NCBI RefSeq assembly: GCF_007858435.1 | Contig: NZ_VIGW01000006.1 | Coordinates: 1 to 64,000 of the forward strand | From: Tsukamurella asaccharolytica | GTDB lineage: Bacteria > Actinomycetota > Actinomycetes > Mycobacteriales > Mycobacteriaceae | Direction: 5' to 3' | Length of the DNA stretch: 64,000 bases | Shown here: piece after piece, positions 53,584-62,310 of the stretch | Numbering within the stretch: the stretch's first letter is position 1 | Layout: the number at the start of each line of letters is the position of its first letter | Made by a program: the position numbers and the translations under genes | Notes under the pieces: model-generated | What the model was told of the DNA's origin: nothing | Seen by the model: only the letters and a program-made list of their open reading frames with translations | Database searches by the model: none

Positions 53584-55029
53584 TCAGACGACGAGATGGC
53601 TCGCCAGGTCGGGGACGTCGAGGCCGCCCGTCGCCCGACGGTACGCCGCCCCGACCAGCTCGATCGCCCGCTCGAGCTGGTCCGCGGGCAGCGAGTACGG
53701 GATGCGGAGGTTGCGCTCGAGGGCGCCGTCGACCCCGAAGGCGGAGCCGGCGGCGATGCGCACGCCGAGGCCGGCGGCGGCGGCCGCGGTGGCCGTTCCG
53801 ACGGGCCGCGGCAGCGTCACCCACAGGCACAGGCCGCCGACGCCGGGGGAGACCGTCGCGCCGGGCAGGTGCTCGGCGACGGCCCGCAGCGCCACCGAGC
53901 GCGACGCGCGCAGCGCGTCGAGCCGGCCGGGAAGGAAGTCGGCCAGGTGGTCGAGGGCGTAGCCCGCGGCGAGCTGCTCGAAGACGGCGCCGGCGAGGTC
54001 CATGTCGTAGCGGGCGGCGGTCAGCGCATCCGGCGAGGTCTCGGTGCGGATCCAGCCCACCCGCAGGCCCGCCCAGATGGTCTTGCTGGCGGAGCCGACC
54101 GTGATGATCCGGGCGCCGCGCGGCGCGAACGCCGCGACCGGTGGCGGGGCGGGAACGTCGAGGGCCAGCTCCGCCATCGTCTCGTCGACGATCACGGGAA
54201 CCCGGTACCGCGCGGAGATCTCGCCGAGCCGCCGCCGCCCCGCCTCGTCGAGCAGCAGCCCCGTCGGGTTGTGGAAGTCGGGGATGGTGAAGATGATCCG
54301 CGGGTTCTGCTGCTTGACCACCGCCTCGAGCTGGTCGAGGTCCCAGCCGTGCTCCGGGTGCAGACCTACGGCGACGGGCCGTGCGCTGTGCCGCCGCAGC
54401 GCCAGGATGGTGCCGTGGTGCGTGGGCTGTTCGATGACCACCCGGTCGCCGGGGTGCACCAGTGTGTCCAGCACGACGCGCAGCGCGTGCTGCGCACCGG
54501 AGGTCACCAGCACCTGGTCGGAGCGGGTCGGCAGGCCGCGGTCGGTGTAGCGCCGCGCGATGGCCTCGCGCAGCGCCAGCACGCCGCCGGGGTAGAGGCC
54601 GATGCCCGCGAGGTACGGCGGCGCGCATTCGAGGGCGTGCCGGTAGCCGTCGTGCACGATCTGGTCGGGGGCTGACGGTGCCGCGATGTTCAGCCGGATC
54701 AGGTCGGCCTCGGGGCCGGTGTCCGCGGGCTCGGCGGGCACGGCGTGCGGCAGCGAGAGCACGCTCCGCGCGCCCTGCCGCGACTGCAGGTGCCCGCTGT
54801 CGCGCAGCTCGGCGTAGGCGGCGGTCACCGTCGTGCGGCTGACCCCGAGGTGCGCGGCCAGGGCGCGCTCGCTCGGCAGCGCGGTCCCGACGGGGACCCG
54901 CCCGTCCAGCACGAGCAGGCGCAGCGCCTCGGCGAGCGCGAGGTAAGCCGGGCGCGGACCGTCGGGGCGCCAGGAGCCGAGCTGACGGGTGAGGGCGGCC
55001 GCGCCGACAGTGCCAGTTGCAGGGAACAC
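53584..55029 (-). CDS. MocR/PdxR-family regulator (GntR HTH fused to aminotransferase fold)
   Basis: This 481-residue protein begins with a GntR winged helix (about residues 20-90: GTALPSERALAAHLGVSRTTVTAAYAELRDSGHL). The rest is a fold I aminotransferase with YRVPVIVDETMAEL and the PLP lysine SASKTIWAGLRVGW. It senses PLP or an amino compound and regulates a neighbour. It is divergent from yczE, a known MocR partner. The GTG start is 6 bases after CATACT, and a palindrome overlaps this promoter. Confidence 0.93.
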   Translation of the reverse strand: MFPATGTVGAAALTRQLGSWRPDGPRPAYLALAEALRLLVLDGRVPVGTALPSERALAAHLGVSRTTVTAAYAELRDSGHLQSRQGARSVLSLPHAVPAEPADTGPEADLIRLNIAAPSAPDQIVHDGYRHALECAPPYLAGIGLYPGGVLALREAIARRYTDRGLPTRSDQVLVTSGAQHALRVVLDTLVHPGDRVVIEQPTHHGTILALRRHSARPVAVGLHPEHGWDLDQLEAVVKQQNPRIIFTIPDFHNPTGLLLDEAGRRRLGEISARYRVPVIVDETMAELALDVPAPPPVAAFAPRGARIITVGSASKTIWAGLRVGWIRTETSPDALTAARYDMDLAGAVFEQLAAGYALDHLADFLPGRLDALRASRSVALRAVAEHLPGATVSPGVGGLCLWVTLPRPVGTATAAAAAGLGVRIAAGSAFGVDGALERNLRIPYSLPADQLERAIELVGAAYRRATGGLDVPDLASHLVV

Positions 55030-55040
55030 GAGGCCAGTAT

Positions 55041-55052
55041 GCCAGGACTGGC
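55041..55052. promoter_or_regulatory. Putative MocR operator
   Basis: GCCAG-GA-CTGGC is a perfect palindrome in the divergent gap. A direct repeat of CCAGTAT/CCAGGA extends over the MocR -10 (plus 55036-55041). Binding here could repress mocR and act on yczE. Confidence 0.5.
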
Positions 55053-55090
55053 TATGGATTCACATACCACTTGGCGTCAGAGTGGGTGCC

Positions 55091-55777
55091 ATGATGATGC
55101 GACTCGGGAAGCTGTTCGTCGGCCTGTGGCTGTACGGCACGGCGATGGTCGCGATCCTCCGCGCCGGCCTCGGCAACATGCCCTGGGACGTGCTGCACCA
55201 GGGGCTCGCGGAGAAGATCGGGCTGTCGGTGGGAATGACGTCGATCGTGGTCGGCGCGCTCGTGCTGCTCGCGTGGATCCCGATCCGGCAGAAGCCGGGC
55301 ATCGGCACCGTCGCCAACGTGATCGTCATCGGCGTCGCGTTCGACACCATGGCGCCGCTGTTCCCGGAGAACCCCGCGCTGGTCGTCGCCGTCCCGATGA
55401 TGCTCGGCGGCATCGTCCTCAATGCCTTCGCCACCGTGCTCTACATCGGGGCCGGCATGGGACCCGGCCCGCGCGACGGCCTGATGACGGGCCTCGTCGC
55501 GCGGACCGGCGGCTCGGTGCGCGTGGTCCGCACGACCATGGAGGTCCTGGTGGTCGTCGTGGGCTTCCTGCTCGGCGGCACCCTCGGGATCGGCACCCTG
55601 CTCTACGCCGTCGGTGTCGGCCCGCTGATCCAACTGTTCGCGAAGACCGGCCTGGGCGGACCCGCGCTCGCCCGCGGCGCGGATAGGGTGGGGGAATGCG
55701 GATCCTCATCACCGGAGCCAGCTCCGGTCTCGGCGAAGGCATGGCTCGGACGTATGCGGAGCGCGGCGAGGACGTAG
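55091..55777 (+). CDS. yczE: YczE/YitT family membrane protein
   Basis: This 228-residue integral membrane protein begins MMMRLGKLFVGLWLYG and has five or six helices (GLGNMPWDVLHQGLA, MGPGPRDGLMTGLVARTG). YczE proteins are regulated by MocR-type YczR factors in several bacteria, and the divergent MocR gene here fits that pattern. The function is unknown, and small-molecule transport is suspected. The reading frame extends 82 bases into the SDR gene. ATGs at 55091, 55094 and 55097 are all possible starts. Confidence 0.88.
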   Translation: MMMRLGKLFVGLWLYGTAMVAILRAGLGNMPWDVLHQGLAEKIGLSVGMTSIVVGALVLLAWIPIRQKPGIGTVANVIVIGVAFDTMAPLFPENPALVVAVPMMLGGIVLNAFATVLYIGAGMGPGPRDGLMTGLVARTGGSVRVVRTTMEVLVVVVGFLLGGTLGIGTLLYAVGVGPLIQLFAKTGLGGPALARGADRVGECGSSSPEPAPVSAKAWLGRMRSAART

Positions 55778-56433
55778 GCCTGCTGGCCCGTCGCCTCGAC
55801 CGGCTCGAGGCGCTGCGCGCCGAGCTGGCCTCCTGCCCCCGGGCGGGCGCAGTGGAGATCGGCCGACTCGACGTGACGGACTTCGACGCCGTGCCGGTCG
55901 CGATCGGCGACGTGGTCGAAAGGCTCGGCGGCCTCGACCGCGCGATCGTCAACGCCGGGATCGGCAAGGGCGCTCCCGTCGGCACGGGCAAGGCCCACGC
56001 CAACCTGGAGACGGTGCAGACCAACCTCACCGGCGCGCTCGCGCAGGCGGAGGCGGTGCTCGAGGTGTTCCGCGCGCAGGGCCGCGGCCATCTGGTCCTC
56101 ATCTCGTCCATCGCGGGGCAACGGGGCATGCCGAAGGCGCAGGCCGCGTACTCCGCCAGCAAGGCCGGCCTCACGGCCCTCGGCGAGGGGCTGCAGGCCG
56201 AGTTCGCGGGCAGCGACATCACGGTCACCGTCATCAAGCCGGGCTTCATCGACACCGACATCAACAAGGGGGTGAAGACCTCCCTGAAGTCCTCGCTCGA
56301 CGACGGCGTGAAGGCGCTCGTCAAGGCCATCGACCGCGAGCCGAAGGAGGCCGCCGTCCCGGCGTGGCCGTGGACCCCGCTCGGCGCCGTGCTGCGCCAC
56401 GCCCCCGACGAGCTCACCCGGCGCCTGATCTGA
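55696..56433 (+). CDS. Short-chain dehydrogenase/reductase (Rv0945-like)
   Basis: This 245-residue SDR has MRILITGASSGLGEGMA (NADP Rossmann), NAGIGKG, SSIAGQRG and the active-site YSASKAGLTALGEGL. TAGGGT lies 6 bases before the ATG, giving a leaderless mRNA, although the frame overlaps yczE. The order SDR-pgi matches Rv0945-Rv0946c. The substrate is unknown. Confidence 0.92.
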   Translation: MRILITGASSGLGEGMARTYAERGEDVGLLARRLDRLEALRAELASCPRAGAVEIGRLDVTDFDAVPVAIGDVVERLGGLDRAIVNAGIGKGAPVGTGKAHANLETVQTNLTGALAQAEAVLEVFRAQGRGHLVLISSIAGQRGMPKAQAAYSASKAGLTALGEGLQAEFAGSDITVTVIKPGFIDTDINKGVKTSLKSSLDDGVKALVKAIDREPKEAAVPAWPWTPLGAVLRHAPDELTRRLI

Positions 56434-56525
56434 CCGCGGGTACCACCCCGGAAGGACTAGGGGCTCAGCCCTGAGGCGCCGCCCCTCCGGCGTGGGGGAT
56501 CGGCCCTGATGTGCATCGCGCCCGA

Positions 56526-56548
56526 CGTCCCTAGCGTGAGTAGGGACG
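56526..56548. promoter_or_regulatory. Inverted repeat in the leader of the small secreted protein
   Basis: CGTCCCTA (56526-56533) and TAGGGACG (56541-56548) are perfect 8-base arms around a 7-base loop, ending 14 bases before the ATG. They could be an operator or an mRNA hairpin close to the ribosome site. Confidence 0.45.
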
Positions 56549-56562
56549 AAAGGTGGTGCGAA

Positions 56563-56790
56563 ATGCGCACATTCATCAAGACGGCCGCGATTGCTTCCGC
56601 AGCCGGAATCTCCCTCCTCATCGCGGCGGCCCCCGCCCATGCCGAGCCCGATATCAGCGACTACGCCAGCGGCGGCATCGGCGAGAGCTGCGCCGGGTAC
56701 CCCGTCGGCAAGCTGGCGCTCGAGCGCAGCCAGGGCTTCGTGCTCACCTGCACCCCCGACGGCACCTGGCAGATCCCGAAGGGGTCGTGA
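56563..56790 (+). CDS. Small secreted protein with one disulfide
   Basis: This 75-residue protein begins MRTFIKTAAIASAAGISLL, a signal peptide likely cut after AHA (about residue 28). The mature 47 residues contain two cysteines (ESCAGYPVG, LTCTPDGTW) that can pair. The pattern is reminiscent of small mycobacterial exported proteins. An AAAGGTGG ribosome site precedes the ATG. It is convergent with pgi, nine bases apart. The function is unknown. Confidence 0.75.
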   Translation: MRTFIKTAAIASAAGISLLIAAAPAHAEPDISDYASGGIGESCAGYPVGKLALERSQGFVLTCTPDGTWQIPKGS

Positions 56791-56799
56791 TTCCTGCGC

Positions 56800-58458
56800 C
56801 TAGACGGCGCGGCCGCGCTGCGCGCGGTACCAGCGCACCTGCGCCTGCGTCGACGAGTCCACGTCGGCCTGCGGCGCGTCGGCGTCGGCGATGACGGGGA
56901 GCAGCGCCTTGGCCTGCGTCTTTCCCAGCTCGACGCCCCACTGGTCGAAGGCGTTGATGCCCCACACGGCGGCCTCGGTGAACACCTGGTGCTCGTAGAG
57001 CGCGATGAGCTGGCCCACCACCGACGGCGTGAGCTTCGGCGCGAGGATGGTCGTGGAGGGCCGGTTCCCGGGCATCACCTTGTGCGGCACGACGGCCGCA
57101 TCAGTTCCCTCGGCGGCGATCGCCTCGGCCGTCTTCCCGAAGGCGAGCACCTTCGTCTGCGCGAACAGGTTGCTCATGAGCAGGTCCTGCATGGTGCCGA
57201 CGCCGTCCGTGGTGGGCAGGTCGTCGGTGGACTCGGCGAAGCCGAGGAAGTCCGCCGGCACGAGCCGCGTGCCCTGGTGCAGCAGCTGGAAGAAGGCGTG
57301 CTGGCCGTTCGTGCCCGGCTCGCCCCAGAAGATCTCGCCGGTATCGACGGTGACGGGGGAGCCGTCCAGCCGTACCGACTTGCCGTTGGACTCCATCGTC
57401 AGCTGCTGCAGGTAGGCGGGGAAGCGGGCCAGGTCCTGCGCATAGGGGAGCACCGCGCGGGACTGCGCGCCGAAGAAGTCGGAGTACCACAGCCCGATGA
57501 GCCCCAGCATGATCGGGGCGTTCTGCGCGACGGGGCGGGTGCGGAAATGCTCGTCGACGGCGCGGAAACCGGCGAGGAACTCGGCGAACCGCTCGCGGCC
57601 GACGGCGATCATCACCGACAGGCCGATCGCCGAGTCCACCGAGTAGCGGCCGCCGACCCAGTCCCAGAAGCCGAACATGTTCGCGGTGTCGATCCCGAAA
57701 TCGGCCACCCGCTCCGCGTTGGTGGAGACGGCCACGAAGTGCTTGGCGACGGCCTCCTCGCCGGTGCCGAGCCCCTCGAGGAGCCAGCGCTTCGCGGCGT
57801 GCGCGTTGGTGAGCGTCTCCTGCGTGGAGAAGGTCTTCGACGCGACGATGAAGAGCGTGGTCGCGGGGTTCAGGTGCGCGAGGGTCGCGGTGACGTCCGC
57901 GGGATCGACGTTCGAGACGAAGTGACAGGCGATGCCGCGCTGCACGTACGCGCGCAGCGCGCGGTAGACCATCGCCGGCCCCAGGTCGCTGCCGCCGATG
58001 CCGATGTTCACCACGTCGGTGATCGGCTCGCCCGTCGCGCCGCGCCAGCGCCGTGAGCGCACCTCGTCGCTGAAGGCGCCCATCTTCTCCAGCACGTCGT
58101 GCACGTCGCGGGTCACGTCCTGCCCGTCCACGCGCAGGTCCAGGCTCGACGGTGCGCGCAACGCCGTGTGTAGGACGGCCCGGTCCTCGGTGGTGTTGAT
58201 GTGCTCGCCGGCGAACATCGCGTCGCGCCGCGCGGCGACCCCGGCCTCGTCGGCGAGCGCGGCCAGGAGGCCGAGCGTCTCGCGGGTGACGCGGTGCTTG
58301 GAGTAATCGATGTACAGGTCGCCGACCTCGAAGACGAGTTCGGAGCCGCGGCGGGGGTCGGCGGCGAACAGCTCCCGCAGCGTGGTCCCGGCGATCTCGC
58401 GGTGATGGTCGACGAGGTTCCGCCAGGCGGTGGACGCGGTGATGTCGCTGTCGCTCAT
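56800..58458 (-). CDS. pgi: Glucose-6-phosphate isomerase
   Basis: This 552-residue enzyme interconverts glucose-6-phosphate and fructose-6-phosphate. Family signatures are [41 protein letters not shown] and the active-site Glu/His region [19 protein letters not shown], with [16 protein letters not shown] near the C terminus. It equals Rv0946c. TAGGCT lies 6 bases before the ATG. It is divergent from gabD. Confidence 0.97.
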   Translation of the reverse strand: MSDSDITASTAWRNLVDHHREIAGTTLRELFAADPRRGSELVFEVGDLYIDYSKHRVTRETLGLLAALADEAGVAARRDAMFAGEHINTTEDRAVLHTALRAPSSLDLRVDGQDVTRDVHDVLEKMGAFSDEVRSRRWRGATGEPITDVVNIGIGGSDLGPAMVYRALRAYVQRGIACHFVSNVDPADVTATLAHLNPATTLFIVASKTFSTQETLTNAHAAKRWLLEGLGTGEEAVAKHFVAVSTNAERVADFGIDTANMFGFWDWVGGRYSVDSAIGLSVMIAVGRERFAEFLAGFRAVDEHFRTRPVAQNAPIMLGLIGLWYSDFFGAQSRAVLPYAQDLARFPAYLQQLTMESNGKSVRLDGSPVTVDTGEIFWGEPGTNGQHAFFQLLHQGTRLVPADFLGFAESTDDLPTTDGVGTMQDLLMSNLFAQTKVLAFGKTAEAIAAEGTDAAVVPHKVMPGNRPSTTILAPKLTPSVVGQLIALYEHQVFTEAAVWGINAFDQWGVELGKTQAKALLPVIADADAPQADVDSSTQAQVRWYRAQRGRAV

Positions 58459-58570
58459 GGCGCCAGCCTAGTGTCCGGGGAGCCCGCGCGGGCGGTGGAC
58501 GAACGAGGTCACACGGGCACCGGAGTGCGACCCTCTGCGCGCACGCGCGGCCCGGGGCTAGGGTGGCGGT

Positions 58571-60034
58571 ATGGCAACCGAGCAGCGTGTCCGTGACCTC
58601 CTCGACCGCGTCCCGACGGGGATCTTCGCGAACGGCGCCTTCCGCGATTCGAGTTCGGGCGCAACCTTTCCGGTGCACGATCCCGCCACCGAAGAGGTGC
58701 TGGTCGAGGTCGCCGACGCGACGCCGGAGGACGGTGCCGCGGCCCTGGATGCGGCCGTCGCCGCGGGGCCGGAGTGGGCGGCGACGCCGACCCGGCAGCG
58801 CGCCGAGATCCTCCGCGCCGCGTACGAGGGGCTCGTCGCGCGTACCGACGACTTCGCCCTGTTGATGACTCTCGAGATGGGCAAGGCGCTGCCGGAATCG
58901 GCGAACGAGGTGAAGTACGGTGCGGAATTCTTCCGCTGGTTCTCCGAGGAGGCCGTGCGCATCGCCGGCCGGTACACCCCCGCCCCCGCCGGCACGGGCC
59001 GGATCCTGGTGAGTAAGGCCCCCGTCGGGCCGTGCCTCGCGATCACCCCGTGGAACTTCCCGCTGGCGATGGGCACCCGCAAGATCGGGCCCGCGCTGGC
59101 GGCCGGTGCCACGATGCTGGTCAAGCCCGCGGGGCTCACCCCGCTGACGATGCTGCTGCTCGCCGAGGTGCTCCGCGACGCGGGCGTGCCCGACGGCGTG
59201 ATCTCCGTGCTGCCCACCTCGAAGTCCGGCGCGCTGACGGGGCCGTTGCTCGACGACCGGCGGCTGCGCAAGCTCACCTTCACCGGATCGACGGAGGTCG
59301 GCGCCGCGCTCGTCGCGCAGGCGGCGCCCGGCATCCTGCGCACGTCCATGGAGTTGGGCGGCAACGCGCCGTTCGTCGTCTTCGACGACGCCGACGTCGA
59401 CCATGCGGTCGCGCAGGCCCTGCTCGCCAAGCTGCGCAACGGCGGCGAGGCCTGCACCGCCGCCAACCGCTTCCACGTCCACGAGTCCGTGATCGAGGAG
59501 TTCACCGCGAAGCTCGTCGACGGGATGGGGCAGTACGTGCTCGGGCGTGGCATCGACGACGGCGTGACCCTCGGGCCGCTGGTCTCCGCGGATCAGCAGG
59601 CCATCGTCTCGGAGCTGGTGCAGGACGCGGTCGCCAAGGGCGCGACGCTCCGGCTCGGCGGGGTGGCGCCCGAGGGACCGGGGCACTTCTTCCCGCCGAC
59701 GGTGCTCGCCGACGTCCCCGCCGACGCCCGGATCCTCACGGAGGAGGTGTTCGGCCCCGTCGCTCCGATCGTCTCCTTCGCCGACGAGGACGCGGGCGTC
59801 GCCGCGGCGAACGCCACCGAGTACGGCCTGGCCGCGTACATCTTCACCAAGGACCTGGACCGCGCGCTGCGCGTCGCCGACCGGATCGAGGCCGGCATGG
59901 TCGGCGTGAACCGCGGCGTCATCTCCGACCCCGCCGGCCCCTTCGGCGGCGTCAAGGCCTCCGGCTTCGGCCGCGAGGGCGGCAGCGAGGGCATCGAGGA
60001 GTACCTGGAGACCCGCTACATCGCCCTGCAGTGA
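58571..60034 (+). CDS. gabD: NAD(P)-dependent succinate-semialdehyde dehydrogenase
   Basis: This 487-residue aldehyde dehydrogenase has ITPWNFPLAMGTRKIGPAL, TFTGSTEVGAAL, the catalytic Glu in MELGGNAPFVV and the Cys in NGGEACTAANRF, plus GFGREGGSEGIEEYL. The NGGEACTAANR motif and the overall layout fit GabD, which oxidises succinate semialdehyde to succinate. TAGGGT ends 6 bases before the ATG. A palindrome follows the stop. Confidence 0.9.
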   Translation: MATEQRVRDLLDRVPTGIFANGAFRDSSSGATFPVHDPATEEVLVEVADATPEDGAAALDAAVAAGPEWAATPTRQRAEILRAAYEGLVARTDDFALLMTLEMGKALPESANEVKYGAEFFRWFSEEAVRIAGRYTPAPAGTGRILVSKAPVGPCLAITPWNFPLAMGTRKIGPALAAGATMLVKPAGLTPLTMLLLAEVLRDAGVPDGVISVLPTSKSGALTGPLLDDRRLRKLTFTGSTEVGAALVAQAAPGILRTSMELGGNAPFVVFDDADVDHAVAQALLAKLRNGGEACTAANRFHVHESVIEEFTAKLVDGMGQYVLGRGIDDGVTLGPLVSADQQAIVSELVQDAVAKGATLRLGGVAPEGPGHFFPPTVLADVPADARILTEEVFGPVAPIVSFADEDAGVAAANATEYGLAAYIFTKDLDRALRVADRIEAGMVGVNRGVISDPAGPFGGVKASGFGREGGSEGIEEYLETRYIALQ

Positions 60035-60045
60035 CGGCCCCGGGG

Positions 60046-60105
60046 ATTGAACACTGTTCATGATCACCGCGACCTGCGGTTTCTCGGTCGTAAACAGTGT
60101 TCAAT
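60046..60105. repeat. Palindrome after gabD related to the one at 20.1 kb
   Basis: ATTGAACACTGTT (60046-60058) pairs exactly with 60093-60105. An inner hairpin, ACCGC-GACCT-GCGGT, lies within the loop at 60066-60080. The arm pattern TTGAAC-NN-TGTTC and the exit GTTCAATTGCG are shared with 20083-20143. It probably ends gabD transcription. Confidence 0.65.
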
Positions 60106-60163
60106 TGCGATCGGGGTGAGTGGAACCTCGCGGCGTCGTCGAGCGCCGTGGCAGCGTGGAGGG

Positions 60164-61603
60164 ATGGCGGAGAAGCAGGTGGGTACGGGCACTCGGGAGA
60201 ACGTGATCCTGGTGCACTGGCACGACCTGGGTCGTCATCTCACCTGTTACGGGGCGGAGGGCGTCGTCAGCCCCAACGTGGACCGCCTCGCGGCCGAGGG
60301 CATCCGCTTCACCGACGCCCACGCGACGGCGCCGCTCTGCTCGCCCGCGCGCGGCTCGCTCTTCACGGGCCTGCACCCGCACCGCAACGGCCTCGTCGGG
60401 CTGGCGCACCACGGCTTCGAGTACCACGACGACGTGCGCACCCTGCCGTCGCTGCTCGGTGAGGCCGGCTACCGCAGCGCCCTGTTCGGCATGCAGCACG
60501 AGAGTGCCGACCCCTCCCGGCTCGGTTTCGATACCGCCGACGTCTCCGACTCGCTGTGCGACTACGTCGTGGCGCGGTCGCAGGAGTGGCTGGCCGACGC
60601 GGCCACGCGCGCGGAGCCCTTCTTCCTCACCGCCGGCTTCTTCGAGACGCACCGCCCGTACCCGGCCGACCAGTACGCGGCCGCCGATCCCGACGCGATC
60701 GGCGTCCCGGGCTTCCTGCCGGACACCGCGCAGGTCCGCGAGGACCTCGCCGGGCTGCACGGCAGCATCACAGCGGCCGACGCCGCGGTCGGGCGCCTGC
60801 TCGACACCGTCGACGAGCTGGGGCTGGCCGAGAACACCTGGATCTTCTTCATCACCGATCACGGCCTCGCCTTCCCGCGCGCCAAATCCACGCTCTACGG
60901 CGAGGGCACCGGCGTCGCCTTCATCGCACGCCCGCCCCGCGCCCTCGGCCTCGCGCCCCGCGTCTACGACGACCTGTTCTCGGGCGTCGACCTGACCCCG
61001 ACCGTGCTCGACGTCGTCGGCGTGCCCCTGCCGGAGGATCTCGACGGCGAGACCCACGCGGCGGAGCTCCTCGAGCCGACGGGCGAGCAGGTGCGCGCCG
61101 GACTGTTCACCCAGAAGACCTACCACGACGCCTACGATCCGATCCGCGCCGTGCGCACCAAGCAGTTCAGCTACATCGAGAACTACGCCGACCGGCCGGC
61201 GCTGCTCCTACCGCTCGACATCGCGGACAGTTCCTCCGCCACCTCGCTCGACCCGTACGCGATCGCCGCGCCGCGGCCCCGCCGGGAGCTGTACGACCTG
61301 GTCGTGGACCCCTACGAGCGGCACAACGTGGTCGACGAGCCCGCCTACCAGTGGGTGGCCCGCCGCCTCGCCGGCGTGCTGGCGAACTGGCGGGAGGAGA
61401 CCGGCGACGTTCTGCCGTCCGAGGCGGAGGGCGCCGCGATCGCCGAGGCCTTCATGGCCGACTTCTTCGCGAGCCGAGCGCAGCCCGACGCCGACGAGAC
61501 GCCGCTGCCCTCGCGCCGCCCGCAGGGCGCCCGCCGCGAGCTGGCTCAATCCGAGGCCGGCGAGCACGCGTCGGGCCCGCGGGCCCGCGCCGCGAACGCC
61601 TGA
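60164..61603 (+). CDS. Type I sulfatase (formylglycine-dependent)
   Basis: This 479-residue alkaline-phosphatase-superfamily hydrolase has the CxPxR maturation motif at residues 59-63 (LCSPARGSLFTG); its Cys must be converted to formylglycine. NVILVHWHDLGRHL and IFFITDHGLAFPRAKSTLYGEG give the metal ligands. The start is the ATG after GGAGGG at 60164; a longer frame from 60047 crosses a palindrome and is unlikely. No signal peptide is present, so it acts in the cytoplasm. A formylglycine-generating enzyme is encoded 0.7 kb downstream. The substrate is unknown. Confidence 0.92.
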   Translation: MAEKQVGTGTRENVILVHWHDLGRHLTCYGAEGVVSPNVDRLAAEGIRFTDAHATAPLCSPARGSLFTGLHPHRNGLVGLAHHGFEYHDDVRTLPSLLGEAGYRSALFGMQHESADPSRLGFDTADVSDSLCDYVVARSQEWLADAATRAEPFFLTAGFFETHRPYPADQYAAADPDAIGVPGFLPDTAQVREDLAGLHGSITAADAAVGRLLDTVDELGLAENTWIFFITDHGLAFPRAKSTLYGEGTGVAFIARPPRALGLAPRVYDDLFSGVDLTPTVLDVVGVPLPEDLDGETHAAELLEPTGEQVRAGLFTQKTYHDAYDPIRAVRTKQFSYIENYADRPALLLPLDIADSSSATSLDPYAIAAPRPRRELYDLVVDPYERHNVVDEPAYQWVARRLAGVLANWREETGDVLPSEAEGAAIAEAFMADFFASRAQPDADETPLPSRRPQGARRELAQSEAGEHASGPRARAANA

Positions 61604-61604
61604 C

Positions 61605-62033
61605 CTACACCCGGACCTGCCGGAACTCCGGCGCGACCTCCGCGATCCGCTCGTAGTCCCTGTCGCGATGCACGACGATCGCGCCGTGCTGCACAGCGAT
61701 CGCCGCGATCATCGTGTCGACGGGTCCGGCCGCACGGACGCTACCGGAATTCCAGAGGCGACGTTGCAGCTCGACCGCGATCGCGTGCGTCTCTCGATCG
61801 GCGTGAAGAACCGTGAGCAGCGACCAGCGCATCCGGTAGTCGTCGGCCCATTCCTTCGGAGAGCTGGCGGAGTAGAGAGCCTCGAGGAGGTGGGGTGTGC
61901 AGGTGGCGAGGACGTGCTCGTCGTGAAAGTACGGCTCGAGCGCAGCGGGAGGGATCTGTCCGACGGCGATCCTGCTGAGGACGGAGTTGTCGACGATACA
62001 CGGAACGGTCGTCGCCGCGGCCGAGTCGGTCAC
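61605..62033 (-). CDS. PIN domain toxin-like ribonuclease (VapC family)
   Basis: This 142-residue PIN protein has acidic residues in place: VDNSVLSR (D15), the Glu in HLLEALY, DTMIAAIA and HRDRDYERIAE. It would cleave RNA. The GTG at 62033 lies 4 bases after the antitoxin stop. Ser follows Asn at the first acidic motif. It converges with the sulfatase, one base apart. Confidence 0.88.
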   Translation of the reverse strand: MTDSAAATTVPCIVDNSVLSRIAVGQIPPAALEPYFHDEHVLATCTPHLLEALYSASSPKEWADDYRMRWSLLTVLHADRETHAIAVELQRRLWNSGSVRAAGPVDTMIAAIAVQHGAIVVHRDRDYERIAEVAPEFRQVRV

Positions 62034-62037
62034 GACC

Positions 62038-62286
62038 TCACCGTCGAGCCTCTGCGAGGAATTCCGGGTCTGCGAGGAGCCCGACGCTCCCGTCGGATCC
62101 TGCCAGGTCGCGGATCATCCTCCGCTGGAGCGACTGGAGCAGTGCACGCTCGACCAGGCTGACCACCATGTCCTGATTCGAGGCGTAACCCAGCTCCTCG
62201 CGTGCTCTGTCGAACAGTCCTTCCGGTGCCCGGAGCGAGGTCATCCTCAGTGGCGCATCACGGAATTCTTCCAAGTGGGCTGTCAT
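62038..62286 (-). CDS. VapB-type antitoxin
   Basis: This 82-residue protein lies upstream of the PIN gene. Residues 12-55 (LRMTSLRAPEGLFDRAREELGYASNQDMVVSLVERALLQ) look like a ribbon-helix-helix DNA-binding part, and the C-terminal part ending DPEFLAEARR would cover the toxin. ATG 62286 is chosen because GGAGG lies 6 bases upstream. The AT-rich region at 62295-62335 holds partial inverted repeats (CTGTATAT / ATATCAG), a likely autoregulatory site. Confidence 0.75.
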   Translation of the reverse strand: MTAHLEEFRDAPLRMTSLRAPEGLFDRAREELGYASNQDMVVSLVERALLQSLQRRMIRDLAGSDGSVGLLADPEFLAEARR

Positions 62287-62310
62287 GTCAACCTCCACTG
62301 TATATATGAA

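Noticed and set aside
60047-60163. N-terminal extension of the sulfatase from 60047
   Set aside because: It runs through the palindrome after gabD. The ATG at 60164 with GGAGGG fits better.
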